Source of the DNA: Naasia sp. SYSU D00948
GTDB taxonomy: Bacteria; Actinomycetota; Actinomycetes; Actinomycetales; Microbacteriaceae
NCBI RefSeq assembly: GCF_017916515.1
Contig: NZ_JAFMTA010000001.1
Coordinates: 2,965,127 to 3,029,126, forward strand
Length of the DNA stretch: 64,000 bases
Direction: 5' to 3'
This document shows positions 16,269 through 24,703 of the stretch, in pieces. Made by a program: the position numbers and the translations under genes. The notes under the pieces were generated by a model. The model saw nothing but the letters and a program-made list of their open reading frames with translations. It did no database searches and was not told the DNA's origin. Position 1 is the first letter of the stretch. Each line of letters begins with the position of its first letter.

Positions 16269-17528
16269 CTACGCCGCGAGCGCGGGGCGGACACTGGAGT
16301 CGGCGCCGAGGTCGGAGATCCACGCCCGGAAGCGGGCGCGATGCTCGGCCGCATGCGCGGGATCGGTGACGGTCCTCGACGCGAGCACGGCGAGGATGCG
16401 GAGTGAGTCGCGGCGGCGCAGGTACGACGACGTCAGCAGCGATCCGCCCGCCTGCCTCTCGAGATCGCGCAGCGCCTCGGGGTGCACACGCTGCGGGTCG
16501 AGCACGGCGGCGAGGGACCGGCCACCGAATGCCTGCATCGGTCGCCGGGTGCAGACATCGACGATCTGGTCGAGCGCCTCGAGGCTGGTCGCCGCGACCG
16601 ATGCGATCGCGGGATCCGCGTCGCTCGGGGGGTGGCGCCGCATCCACGCAGCTCCCACGTCGTCCCACGGGCCGGATCCGAACCAGCGCCGGCACAGCGC
16701 CACGTTGAACTGGACCCGGATCCAGGCGAAGGGGTGAGGGTCGCCGAGGCGGATCCGGAACACGGCTGCGGAAGGACCGTCCACGACGTTCGCGAGTGCG
16801 GAGACCGGCACCCAGCCCGCCTGGGCGAAGGCGTGCACGTCGGCGGCCACCTCTCCGGCCCAGGACCGCCACAGCGTCGCCAGCTGCGGGGAGCGGGGCG
16901 CCAGCACGGTGTACAGGGCTTCGGCGAGCTCGCCGTTCCAGCCCGACAGGTGTCCCACCTGGTGCCCGGTCTCGTGCAGCAGGGCGGTAGGGAACGACAG
17001 GTTGTGACGGGTCAGCTTGATGGCGGCGGCAGGGGAGGGGTGGGCCGCATCCCATAGGCGGATCCCGGCACGCAGGATCGAGGCGCCCAACCCCTTGTCG
17101 ACGTACGTGAGGGCGGGCGGAGACGAGATGCCGAGGGGCCGCAGCGACGCGGCCATGGAGTCGCCCGCGAGGGTGTCGAATCCGCGCAACAGCGCCCGGA
17201 GGGTGGGGTTGGTGCGGGTGTTCACGGCGTCGCCGTAGAAGTCGAGCACCGTCTCGGCCTGCAGGTACCGCCGGCGAAGGCGCAGCACGCCTGAACGGAC
17301 GGACTCCGGAGACGCACCCGCGGCCGCGCGATTCTCGAGGGCCCGGGCCTCGACTCCGAGCGCCGCGACGACGGCGGCCAGGCGGTCCCGCACGCTCTGC
17401 TGCAGATACACCTCCAGTCCGGCCCACGCCTCGGGGGCGGCGACCGCGTCGAGGTCGGCGAGCGCCTCCGCGGCGAGTCGCCAGTGGGTCAGCTCGGCCA
17501 GCGTCTGCCGGGACTCTGCGTCAGACAC
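16269..17528 (-). CDS. HExxH metallopeptidase-like operon protein
   Basis: A 419-residue protein with a zinc-protease signature, H185-E-T-G-H189 followed by QVGHLSGWNGE and then WAGE226VAAD. The spacing from HExxH to E226 fits a gluzincin-type third ligand, and the helix EVAADVHAF is typical of it. Upstream residues 60-150 are helical (LRLRRRYLQAE) and the C-terminus beyond 230 is mixed. It lacks a signal peptide. Translation starts at a GTG that overlaps the end of the first operon gene by 8 bases, strong coupling. It may cleave proteins of a target cell or process other products of the operon; neither is shown. Confidence 0.7.
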   Translation of the reverse strand: MSDAESRQTLAELTHWRLAAEALADLDAVAAPEAWAGLEVYLQQSVRDRLAAVVAALGVEARALENRAAAGASPESVRSGVLRLRRRYLQAETVLDFYGDAVNTRTNPTLRALLRGFDTLAGDSMAASLRPLGISSPPALTYVDKGLGASILRAGIRLWDAAHPSPAAAIKLTRHNLSFPTALLHETGHQVGHLSGWNGELAEALYTVLAPRSPQLATLWRSWAGEVAADVHAFAQAGWVPVSALANVVDGPSAAVFRIRLGDPHPFAWIRVQFNVALCRRWFGSGPWDDVGAAWMRRHPPSDADPAIASVAATSLEALDQIVDVCTRRPMQAFGGRSLAAVLDPQRVHPEALRDLERQAGGSLLTSSYLRRRDSLRILAVLASRTVTDPAHAAEHRARFRAWISDLGADSSVRPALAA

Positions 17529-19764
17529 GGCGCGCGCCGGGACGGATGGTGAGAGTCGGCTCGCCCGGCGTCGCGGCGATCAGCGCACTGCGGTCCGCGA
17601 ACGGGAAGGCGAATGTGAGCGTGATTCCCGAAGCGGGGTCCTTGGCGGCAGTGGCGAGTGTCGCGGCGGCCTCCGGGAGCCGCGCGGCGACGACCCGCTC
17701 GAGGGCCGCGGCGATCTGCGCGGCGAGCTTCACGCTGCCGCCCTCGGGCAGGGTGATGCCGCGCCGGGCGAGCATCCGCCCGATGCGCACCGCGAGAGCC
17801 CGCTGCCAGGCCGGCCCGATGAGACGCCGCACGGCGGCGACGACGACCGCGTGCCGGCGCCGCGTCAGCTCCCCGGCGAGGATGTGGGCCAGCCGCTCGC
17901 TCACCAGCAGGGAGACCATCAGCTGGGGAGCGGCGCCGGTGAGATCGAGGCGGAGGGCGAAGCGCCTGCGGCGCCGGATCGGCCGTCCCGCCACCCGCAC
18001 CCTCACGTAGCGCCGCCCGATGCCGGGCCGTCCCATGGCGGACCGTCCGAGCGCCCGTCCTCTGGGCGGCATTCCGGGCAGCAGGCCCTCGTCCTCCAGC
18101 TCGGCGAACTGGAGGGTGGCGTCCGCGAGCGCTTCGTCGGAGGCCTCGAACGCGGCCACGTGACCCAGCTCGCCGCCGGGCAGGAGCTCGTAGGTGGTCA
18201 CCTCCGCCGTGACGGGCCAGGAGGTGAACCCCTCGTCGAGCAGCCGCTCCTCCAGGGTGTCGCCCTCGCGGAAGACGACGGAACGCGCCGTCAGCCGGTT
18301 GATCGTCACGGGCCGCACCCTGCTGTACATGCGGTACCGCCGGCGGGCGCCGGCTCCCCGGGGCATCGGAACCCAGATGCCGCGCTCGTCCTCGCCGCCG
18401 CTCAGGCCCGTCCGCAGGACCTGCTCGGGGAAGTGGCGGATTGCGGCCTCCTCGAAGGCGTCCTGCACCGCGGCCTCGAGCAGCAGCTCCTGCTGGAGCG
18501 ACGCCTCGGGCAGCGACAGGACCTCGCGGATCGTGTCCTCGGCCGCCGCGACGAGCGCCTCAGCGCCGACGAGGTCGCGGGACTCCGCCTCCAGCCCGAG
18601 CAGCCGGAGGCCCGCGTCGGCCACGTGCTGCGAGAGCGGCTGCGCGATCTGGGGACCCACCATCGGCTTGATCAGCTGTGCGAGGAGCTTCGCGATGAAG
18701 CCGATGATCTTCTGACGGCCGATGACCTTGACCCCGAGCTTGACGAGCGGCATCGCGGCCATGACCACGGGGATGAACTGCTCCATCTCCGCCGTGGGAT
18801 CGCTGCCGGCCTCCGCCTCGCTGAGCTGCCGCGAGAGCCGCTGGCGCGCGTCGTCCAGGGCCTCGAGCTCGAATCCGCCGTCCCGGACCGCGGCGGCCTC
18901 GGCCTCCAGCTGAGCGAGCGGAGCACTTGCGCCGGCCTCGCTCGGTGCGAGCAGCGCCTCCGCGAGGGCCGTGTCGAACTGCTCGGTCAGGCCGGCCGCC
19001 TCGTCCTCCTGCTCCTCGGCCGCCTCCGCAGCTCCGGGCAGACGGCCGGCCAGCTGCCGCGCGGCGGGCTGCAGGGCCGGCGGGAGCTTCCCGATCGCCT
19101 TGGCCAGGACGCGCTGGAGGAGAGGACGCACGAGCTTGCGGAGGAGGGCGAACACCCGGCCGACCGGCAGGAGCTTGCCGACCGCGGCGACGCCGCGCTT
19201 GACCAGCTTGGCGGCGCCCTTCACGACGTTCGCGGCCTTGCGCACCAGCTTGCCCAGGAACTGCTCCTGCGCATCGACCAGGCCCTCGACGCCCTCGTAC
19301 GACGCGGTGGCGCCCGCCATCGACTCGAGCTCGAGCTCGGACACCGCGTCCACCGGCCGGTCCGCGAAGTGCTCCTCGAACTGCGCAAGGCGGTAATCCG
19401 CCTCGGCGGCGAGCGTCTCGAGCCACTGCTCGACCTCGGCTGCCGCGAGCCGGCCGCCGTTCGCCTCGTGGCTCCAGGTGCCGGTCGACCGGAGATGACG
19501 GCCGGCCGCCTCGTCTATCAGCGCCGCGACCGCCTCGGTGAACTCCTCATCCTCGAGCTCCGACGTCAGTGCGGTCACCGCCTGCGCCTCGAGCTCCTCC
19601 TCCCCGGCGGAGGCGAGCGCCTCCGAGAACGGTGTCTCCAGGGCGCCGGCGACGGGGACCTCCCACGTGGTCGGCGCCTCGGTCTCGACCTCTGGCGCGG
19701 AGAATGGTGACAGCAGCAGCGTGTCGGCGGGTCCGATGCCGTTCTCCGTCTCGAAGCCGCTCAT
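17521..19764 (-). CDS. First operon gene: large protein with cationic amphipathic core
   Basis: A 747-residue protein of no family I can name. Residues 1-95 are acidic with scattered Trp (TEAPTTWEVP), then a helical unit (EDEEFTEAVAALIDEAAGRH, residues 70-92). Residues about 170-243 are a long Lys/Arg-rich amphipathic helix series (KLVRKAANVVKGAAKLVKRG, FALLRKLVRPLLQRVLAKAI), and 330-372 a second hydrophobic segment (VVMAAMPLVKLGVKVIG). The C-terminal third is basic (RPIRRRRRFALRL) and beta-like. No signal peptide. Such cationic helices resemble membrane-disrupting or pore-lining segments, so an attack on membranes is possible (inference). ATG has an AGCGGAGG site; promoter elements lie 35-90 bases upstream. 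Confidence 0.7.
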   Translation of the reverse strand: MSGFETENGIGPADTLLLSPFSAPEVETEAPTTWEVPVAGALETPFSEALASAGEEELEAQAVTALTSELEDEEFTEAVAALIDEAAGRHLRSTGTWSHEANGGRLAAAEVEQWLETLAAEADYRLAQFEEHFADRPVDAVSELELESMAGATASYEGVEGLVDAQEQFLGKLVRKAANVVKGAAKLVKRGVAAVGKLLPVGRVFALLRKLVRPLLQRVLAKAIGKLPPALQPAARQLAGRLPGAAEAAEEQEDEAAGLTEQFDTALAEALLAPSEAGASAPLAQLEAEAAAVRDGGFELEALDDARQRLSRQLSEAEAGSDPTAEMEQFIPVVMAAMPLVKLGVKVIGRQKIIGFIAKLLAQLIKPMVGPQIAQPLSQHVADAGLRLLGLEAESRDLVGAEALVAAAEDTIREVLSLPEASLQQELLLEAAVQDAFEEAAIRHFPEQVLRTGLSGGEDERGIWVPMPRGAGARRRYRMYSRVRPVTINRLTARSVVFREGDTLEERLLDEGFTSWPVTAEVTTYELLPGGELGHVAAFEASDEALADATLQFAELEDEGLLPGMPPRGRALGRSAMGRPGIGRRYVRVRVAGRPIRRRRRFALRLDLTGAAPQLMVSLLVSERLAHILAGELTRRRHAVVVAAVRRLIGPAWQRALAVRIGRMLARRGITLPEGGSVKLAAQIAAALERVVAARLPEAAATLATAAKDPASGITLTFAFPFADRSALIAATPGEPTLTIRPGARRV

Positions 19765-19797
19765 GGGCCACCTCCGCTGACTCTCCGAAGCGGCACG

Positions 19798-19852
19798 AGT
19801 CTGCTCGCGGGGCCGTCACGGGCCCGTCACTCGGATGTCACGTGGGCGTCAC
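19798..19852 (-). promoter_or_regulatory. SARP-type operator/promoter of the six-gene operon
   Basis: GTCAC on the plus strand (GTGAC on the coding strand) begins at 19815, 19826, 19837 and 19848, four copies with a perfect 11-bp period. On the minus strand a -10-like CAGACT (19798-19803) follows the last copy by 11 bases, and the start codon is 34 bases further. Iterated short direct repeats with 11-bp spacing next to the -10 are the known binding layout of SARP regulators, and a SARP gene lies at the other end of this operon. Confidence 0.75.
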
Positions 19853-19940
19853 CGCAGCGGCCGTGCCGCCGCGGAAACCTGCCCCGCCGAGCCCGAGGGA
19901 TGGTCGGGGCTGCGAGGACGGGCTCCGGCTCGGTCTCCGG

Positions 19941-20879
19941 TCAGCGCCCCTGCGGTGTTGTCACGAGGTGCTCCTTTCGGCGGGAGAGCTGGACCACCCC
20001 GAGAACGGCGACGGCGCCGGCAACGACGAAGGCGACCGCGGCCCACGGCGGCGCAGCGGTGGCTTCGCCGAGCACGACGATGCCGAGGGTGACCCCGACG
20101 AGCGGGTCGATCACGGTGAGCCCTGCGACGACGAGGTCGGGCGGGCCGGACGAGTAGGCGGTCTGGACGAGGTATGAGCCGCCGAGCGCGGCGACGATGA
20201 CCGCGACGACGACGAGGATCGTGAGGCCGTCTCCGGGCTGGAGCTCGAAGCCGTTGAGCACGATGGTCTGCACGCGGGTGATCACCACCTTCGCGAGCGT
20301 CGCGACGAACCCGAAGAGGACGCCGCTGGCGATGATGTAGAAGATCGTCGGGGACCTCTTGCGGAGGAGGACGAACCCCACACCGAGGAGCGCCAGCACG
20401 GCGGCGAGGATGACCAGCACGATGACGAGCTGGTCCGTGTCGATGGGCACGGACGTCGTCGTGACCGCGGCGATCCCCACGAAGGCGGCGATGCCACCGA
20501 CGCAGAGCAGCATCGCCCGGATGGACTCCCTGCTGAGCCGGGTCTTCGTCGCTCGTGCGTTCAGGAGCGCCGTGATGACGAGGGCGAGTGCCCCCAGCGG
20601 CTGCACGACGGTCAGGGGCGCGAGGAACAGGCTGAACAGCTGCAGCACGATGGCGCACCCGAGCAGCAGCGTGCCGATCAGCCAGGAGGGACGACTCGCG
20701 AGGGCCCAGAGCTGTCCGACGCGCATCCCGGTCCGTGCGGTGTGGCGGCTGGCCGCCTCCACCTTCGCGACGCCGCCGTGCTGGAGCTGGGCCCCGACGG
20801 CGAGGAACACCGCGCCGAGCAGGGCGACGGGGATGCCGAGCGCCTGCAGCGGGGAGAGCGACACGAGTTCGCCGACCAT
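19941..20879 (-). CDS. DMT-superfamily membrane transporter
   Basis: A 312-residue integral membrane protein of the drug/metabolite transporter superfamily with about nine to ten hydrophobic helices, for example ALGIPVALLGAVFLAVGAQL at the N-terminus, PLTVVQPLGALALVITALLN and the paired second-half helix LTVIDPLVGVTLGIVVLG. The conserved VVQPLG and VIDPL elements mark the two internal EamA-like halves. I chose ATG 20877-20879; a GTG two codons earlier is possible. Substrate not predictable. The gene points away from the operon promoter region and appears independent. Confidence 0.8.
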   Translation of the reverse strand: MVGELVSLSPLQALGIPVALLGAVFLAVGAQLQHGGVAKVEAASRHTARTGMRVGQLWALASRPSWLIGTLLLGCAIVLQLFSLFLAPLTVVQPLGALALVITALLNARATKTRLSRESIRAMLLCVGGIAAFVGIAAVTTTSVPIDTDQLVIVLVILAAVLALLGVGFVLLRKRSPTIFYIIASGVLFGFVATLAKVVITRVQTIVLNGFELQPGDGLTILVVVAVIVAALGGSYLVQTAYSSGPPDLVVAGLTVIDPLVGVTLGIVVLGEATAAPPWAAVAFVVAGAVAVLGVVQLSRRKEHLVTTPQGR

Positions 20880-20956
20880 GCCCACAAGTTACGCGTCCGC
20901 AGAGACGGCAGGGTGTGAACGCGCCAGAGGTCCGCCCCGGCGCGATCCGAGGGGAG

Positions 20957-21679
20957 TCATGCCCGCCGGAGGACGTACTTGGCGAAGATCCGGTCCTCGG
21001 AGTACTCCGCCTCCTCGACGGCGAATCCGGCGCGCGCGAGCATGGGCTCGAGCACCCAGCTGAAGGTGGAGTGCTCGTCTCGGATGTGCTCCTCGATGTC
21101 GGCACGGACCCACTCGGAGAAACCCGAGGCGTCGTCCAAGGTGGAGCACCAGGCCTCGAGCCTCTCCTCCGCCGCCGCCGGCTCGAAGCTGTAGACGATG
21201 TCCCAGAGCCGGAGGACCCCGCCCGGGCGCAGCATCGAGTGGATGTTGCGCAGCGCCAGCGCCTTCCAGAAGTCCGGCAGGTGGTGGAGCGCGTAGCGCG
21301 AGTAGACGAGGTCCGCCGCGTCCCTCCGGTGGCGGTAGGTCAGGAACCCGCCCAACTCGACCTCGACGTTGTCGTGCCGCGCCTGGTCGACCTTGCGCCG
21401 CAGGACCTCGAGCATGACCTCCGACACGTCGACGGCGACCACTCGGCGGAAGCGAGGAGCCGCGGCGAGCGCGAACTGCCCGGTGCCGGCGCCCAGATCC
21501 ACCACGACCGAATCCGGTGAGAGCCCGAGCCCCTCGGCGAGGCGGACCTCTTCCTCCGCGGGCCAAGGCTCCTTTTCGTCATACCGGGAGACGTGGACCG
21601 CGTCGAGGTTCTCACGTCCGGCCGCTGCCAGCTCGTCCAGCATCCAGCTCGGCACGTGGGCGTTCGGCGAGGAGCTCAC
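20957..21679 (-). CDS. Class I SAM-dependent methyltransferase
   Basis: A 240-residue methyltransferase of the UbiE/Methyltransf-11 kind. The SAM motif is VVVDLGAGTGQFAL near residues 70-83, followed by VVAVDVSEVML and the ADLVYSRYALHHLPDFWKAL segment. Start is the GTG at 21677-21679 (VSSSPNAHVP); the frame is open further upstream but lacks a ribosome site there. No sign of a specific substrate such as quinone ring binding. Possibly a small-molecule methylase. It is separated by 77 bases from the preceding transporter gene, both on the minus strand. Confidence 0.82.
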   Translation of the reverse strand: MSSSPNAHVPSWMLDELAAAGRENLDAVHVSRYDEKEPWPAEEEVRLAEGLGLSPDSVVVDLGAGTGQFALAAAPRFRRVVAVDVSEVMLEVLRRKVDQARHDNVEVELGGFLTYRHRRDAADLVYSRYALHHLPDFWKALALRNIHSMLRPGGVLRLWDIVYSFEPAAAEERLEAWCSTLDDASGFSEWVRADIEEHIRDEHSTFSWVLEPMLARAGFAVEEAEYSEDRIFAKYVLRRA

Positions 21680-21855
21680 GGTGCCATCGTCCCTCAGGAG
21701 AGGGCCGCAGGGCATGCGACCCACACCCCATCCTGATCCACTCCGGATCGCTGCTCCACCCCAGCCCCCTTGCACGGGCGCAGCTCCCCCCTACGCGAGC
21801 AGACCCATCAAGGGAAGCCCTCGGCAGGGCGCCCGACGGGTGCTTGCCTGGACGC

Positions 21856-22644
21856 ATGAGTTCGATCCCCGAGACCACGGAGATCTACGATCGCGCGAAG
21901 TCCGAGGGCGACCGCCGATTGAGCATGCCTCCCCTCGAGCAGATGTCGAACGGCTTCATCGCGGGGATCACCATCGTCTTCGGCGTCGTCGCTCTCGGGA
22001 TCGCGGAGGCGTACACCAGCCCCGCTCTCGGTCCCGGCCCCGCCTCACTCGTCGGGGCGCTCGCCTTCGGCACCGGCCTCGTGTTCCTCGTCGTCGGGCG
22101 GACCGAGCTGTTCTCGGAGAACTTCTTCGACCCTGTGGCCGCCGCCCTGGAGGAGCGACGACTCGATCGGTGGCTGGCGCTCCTGCGGTTGTGGGCACTC
22201 GTCCTGCTCTTCAACCTGCTCGGGGGCGCGGTCATGGCGGCCGTGTTCGTGGTTCCGCAGGCCCTGCCAGTCGGGGCTCCTGAGGCGCTCGTGAGCGTTG
22301 CAGAGGAGATCGCGGCGAAGAGCGGATGGGCGACGCTCTTCCGGGGCGTCGCCGCCGGCGCCCTCATCACGCTCCTGTCCTTCCTGCTGCATGCGGCGGA
22401 GGGAGTGGGGGCGCGCGCAATGCTCGCCTACCTCGTCGGGATCCTGCTCGCACTCGGACCCTTCGACCACGTGGTCGTCTCGGTGCTCCACCTTCTGATG
22501 GGGCATTGGTTCGGCGCGAGCGTCTCGTTCGGGGACATCGGCCTCAACCTCCTTGTCGCAGGCGCAGGAAACGTGGTCGGCGGGGTCCTGCTGATGACGC
22601 TGACGCACGCGGTCCAGGTGATGGGCGCGCGACAGAGGAACTGA
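21856..22644 (+). CDS. Formate/nitrite transporter (FNT) family protein
   Basis: A 262-residue membrane channel of the FNT family. Six hydrophobic helices are visible, beginning after a cytoplasmic N-terminus with SPPLEQ-like residues (MPPLEQMSNGFIAGITIVFG). The GRTELFSENFFDP loop and a second half with VSVLHLLMGHWF match the family. FNT proteins pass small monovalent anions such as formate, nitrite or hydrosulfide; which one applies is not readable. ATG at 21856 has only a weak ribosome site. No nitrite or formate enzyme genes lie nearby. A bidirectional terminator follows. Confidence 0.85.
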   Translation: MSSIPETTEIYDRAKSEGDRRLSMPPLEQMSNGFIAGITIVFGVVALGIAEAYTSPALGPGPASLVGALAFGTGLVFLVVGRTELFSENFFDPVAAALEERRLDRWLALLRLWALVLLFNLLGGAVMAAVFVVPQALPVGAPEALVSVAEEIAAKSGWATLFRGVAAGALITLLSFLLHAAEGVGARAMLAYLVGILLALGPFDHVVVSVLHLLMGHWFGASVSFGDIGLNLLVAGAGNVVGGVLLMTLTHAVQVMGARQRN

Positions 22645-22717
22645 CGGGCGTGCGGCATCGAGTCTCGCCCCAGTCGTCGAACGGGCCTGAGGAACGGGCG
22701 GCCGCCGTGCCAAAGCG

Positions 22718-22743
22718 AAAGGCCCCGCCGAAGCGGGGCCTTT
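22718..22743. terminator. Bidirectional rho-independent terminator
   Basis: AAAGGCCCCGC and GCGGGGCCTTT pair perfectly over 11 bp with a CGAA tetraloop; T runs on both sides make it work in either direction. It lies between the FNT gene and the tRNA-Leu gene, which converge. Confidence 0.9.
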
Positions 22744-22762
22744 CCTACGGTCTCAACCAGTG

Positions 22763-22847
22763 TGTCCGAGGGGGGACTTGAACCCCCACGCCCTATACGG
22801 GCACTAGCACCTCAAGCTAGCGCGTCTGCCATTTCCGCCACCCGGAC
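22763..22847 (-). tRNA. tRNA-Leu (anticodon GAG)
   Basis: An 85-base class II tRNA read on the minus strand. The acceptor stem GTCCGGG pairs with CTCGGAC, the discriminator base is A, and the anticodon stem CTAGC/GCTAG encloses TTGAGGT, giving anticodon GAG. A long variable arm (GCCCGTATAGGGC) and the TTCAAGT T-loop confirm a leucine tRNA. The CCA end is not encoded. Confidence 0.96.
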
Positions 22848-22877
22848 GAGTGAGCGACCTTCGATCGCCGAGGAAAG

Positions 22878-22886
22878 AGACTAGCA
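22878..22886 (-). promoter_or_regulatory. Extended -10 element for tRNA-Leu
   Basis: TGCTAGTCT on the minus strand, with TAGTCT at 22878-22883 and a TGn extension, lies about 31 bases upstream of the tRNA 5' end. No clear -35 box is seen, so the call is tentative. Confidence 0.4.
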
Positions 22887-23046
22887 CGACGCAGACCGCG
22901 CCTCGTGCCGTCGGTGCCCTGGGGGAGCCGACCGGTTGGGAGGATATCCAAGGTGCCGACGGAGCACTCCTCTCGGCGCGACGCAGCCGAGCGGCCGGCG
23001 GGATCGCCATTCCGAGAAGCTTCGGTATTTCGAGACAGGACAGCAG

Positions 23047-24627
23047 ATGACCGATGTGAAGATGCAGCCCGCCGCGGTGTCGTTCCTGGACGTCGGGTCG
23101 GACGCCGCTCTGGATGCGTCGTTCCATCGGCTCCTGGCGGCCGACTACGCCGTGGCACCCGTGATCGAGGAGAGCATCAGCAGCGATTGGCCAGGGGATG
23201 TCGCGGGCCGCCTGCTGCTGTCCCTGACGCGCCTGTGGCGGAGCGGCTATCCCACGGAGGAGCGGTCGCGGTCCCTCTTCGCCGCGATGCTCGGAGCCGT
23301 CAATGCGCAGGGGTACTTCGGGCGGGAGCTCGGGGACGTCGTCGACGAGCAGCAGCTGGCCTGCCAGGGCTGGGTGGTGTCGGGCCTCCTGCAGTACTTC
23401 GCCGTGACCGGCGACCGAGAGGCGGAAGCGGCGGCCGTGCGGATCGTCGACAACCTGATGCTGCCCGCGCTCGCGCGCCTCGGCTCATACCCCCGCCATC
23501 GCCGGGTGGAGGAAGCCGGAGCACCGTCGGGCACCCTGACCGTGGAGAAGGACGGGTGGCTCCTGTCGAGCGACACCTGGTGCGTCCTCCTCGCGCTGAA
23601 CGGACTCGTCCCCGCCTTCCTCACGACCGGTCGGGACGACATCCGCGAGGCGATCGAGCAGCTCCGGGATCTTCTGGCGAGCATTGATGTGCGCGAGCAG
23701 CGCGCCCAGCTCCACGCGGTGCTCGCCGCAGGCCGGAACCTCGCGCAGTTCGCCGAGGAGACCGGGGACCCCGCCTCGGCCGACCTCGCGGCCGGTGTCT
23801 ACGCGAGCTACGCGCACCACGGCCGCACCCTGAACTTCGCGACGTGGAACTGGTTCGAGCGCCCGGACTCCTGGACCGAGCCCTGCGCGATCGCCGACTC
23901 CCTGGGGCTCGCCCTGGCCCTCTGGCGGCTCACCGGGCAGCAGCACTACCTCGCGGACGCCGAGCTCATCGAGCTCAACGGCCTCGGGTTCGCGCAGCGC
24001 TCGGACGGCAGCTTCGGCCTCGACTCCGTCGCGACGGAGGCCGATCCCGTCATCCAGCCGATCCACCCCGACGCCCGGTGGTGCTGCACCATGCGCGGGG
24101 CCCTCGGGCTGGTGGAGGCGCAGGACGGGTCCCTCAGCTACGACGCACCGTCCGGAACGCTGGAGATCCAGATCGTGCGACCGGGGACGCTCGGCATCCC
24201 GACGGACGCCGGCGACTGGCGCATCCGGGTCGAGGCCGACCGCGTCGGGGGCGGAGCGGTGCGGTTCACCGTCGAGCAGGCGCCGTCGTCCGGCTTCCTG
24301 GACGTCATCGTGCACGCGCCGGACTGGCCCGCGACGCTCGAGTCCCACGAGCATCCGCGACGCCGGGAGCGGCTGCGGATACCCGCCGAGCCCGGGTTCG
24401 CGGGGAGTGTCCTGCTCGAGCGGGGCGCCGGGCGGCGATCGCTGCCGGACGGCTCCACGAGCCGCTTTCAAGGGCCGTTCCTCCTGGCCGCCGCCGAGGG
24501 CGAGGACGCAGACCAGCGGACCGGGTTCCCCGGCGTCGATCGGCTCATGCCGCTGAGCCAGGCGCCGAATGCGATCGGGGACTCCGGGGAGGCTCCGAGG
24601 TATCGGCTCGCGTTCCCCTCGTCCTGA
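23047..24627 (+). CDS. GH127-like (beta-L-arabinofuranosidase fold) glycosidase
   Basis: A 526-residue (alpha/alpha)6 glycoside hydrolase related to GH127/DUF1680. The family's unusual zinc-thiolate active site is present: E278-P-C280 (SWTEPCAIAD) and C346-C347 (RWCCTMRGAL), corresponding to the Glu-x-Cys and Cys-Cys ligands of bacterial beta-L-arabinofuranosidase. The ATG at 23047 follows an AGGACAG site; the longer open frame upstream runs into promoter DNA. No signal peptide, so it acts inside the cell. Length is shorter than typical 600-700-residue members, and the substrate may differ from L-arabinofuranosides. Confidence 0.8.
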   Translation: MTDVKMQPAAVSFLDVGSDAALDASFHRLLAADYAVAPVIEESISSDWPGDVAGRLLLSLTRLWRSGYPTEERSRSLFAAMLGAVNAQGYFGRELGDVVDEQQLACQGWVVSGLLQYFAVTGDREAEAAAVRIVDNLMLPALARLGSYPRHRRVEEAGAPSGTLTVEKDGWLLSSDTWCVLLALNGLVPAFLTTGRDDIREAIEQLRDLLASIDVREQRAQLHAVLAAGRNLAQFAEETGDPASADLAAGVYASYAHHGRTLNFATWNWFERPDSWTEPCAIADSLGLALALWRLTGQQHYLADAELIELNGLGFAQRSDGSFGLDSVATEADPVIQPIHPDARWCCTMRGALGLVEAQDGSLSYDAPSGTLEIQIVRPGTLGIPTDAGDWRIRVEADRVGGGAVRFTVEQAPSSGFLDVIVHAPDWPATLESHEHPRRRERLRIPAEPGFAGSVLLERGAGRRSLPDGSTSRFQGPFLLAAAEGEDADQRTGFPGVDRLMPLSQAPNAIGDSGEAPRYRLAFPSS

Positions 24628-24703
24628 TCCCCGCGCCTCGCGCCGGGGGTCCTCACCCGGGCGCCGCGCGGGGCGGGACCGGGACGACGGTACCGTGGAG
24701 CGC

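Noticed and set aside
10605-19764. Tailocin, prophage or contractile injection system.
   Set aside because: A phage-tail-type lysozyme is present, but no tube, sheath, baseplate, spike, portal, integrase or holin gene is seen in the window, so a complete particle cannot be claimed.
22763-22847. tRNA-Leu as an integration site of a mobile element.
   Set aside because: No integrase, direct att repeats or foreign genes flank it; a normal terminator follows.
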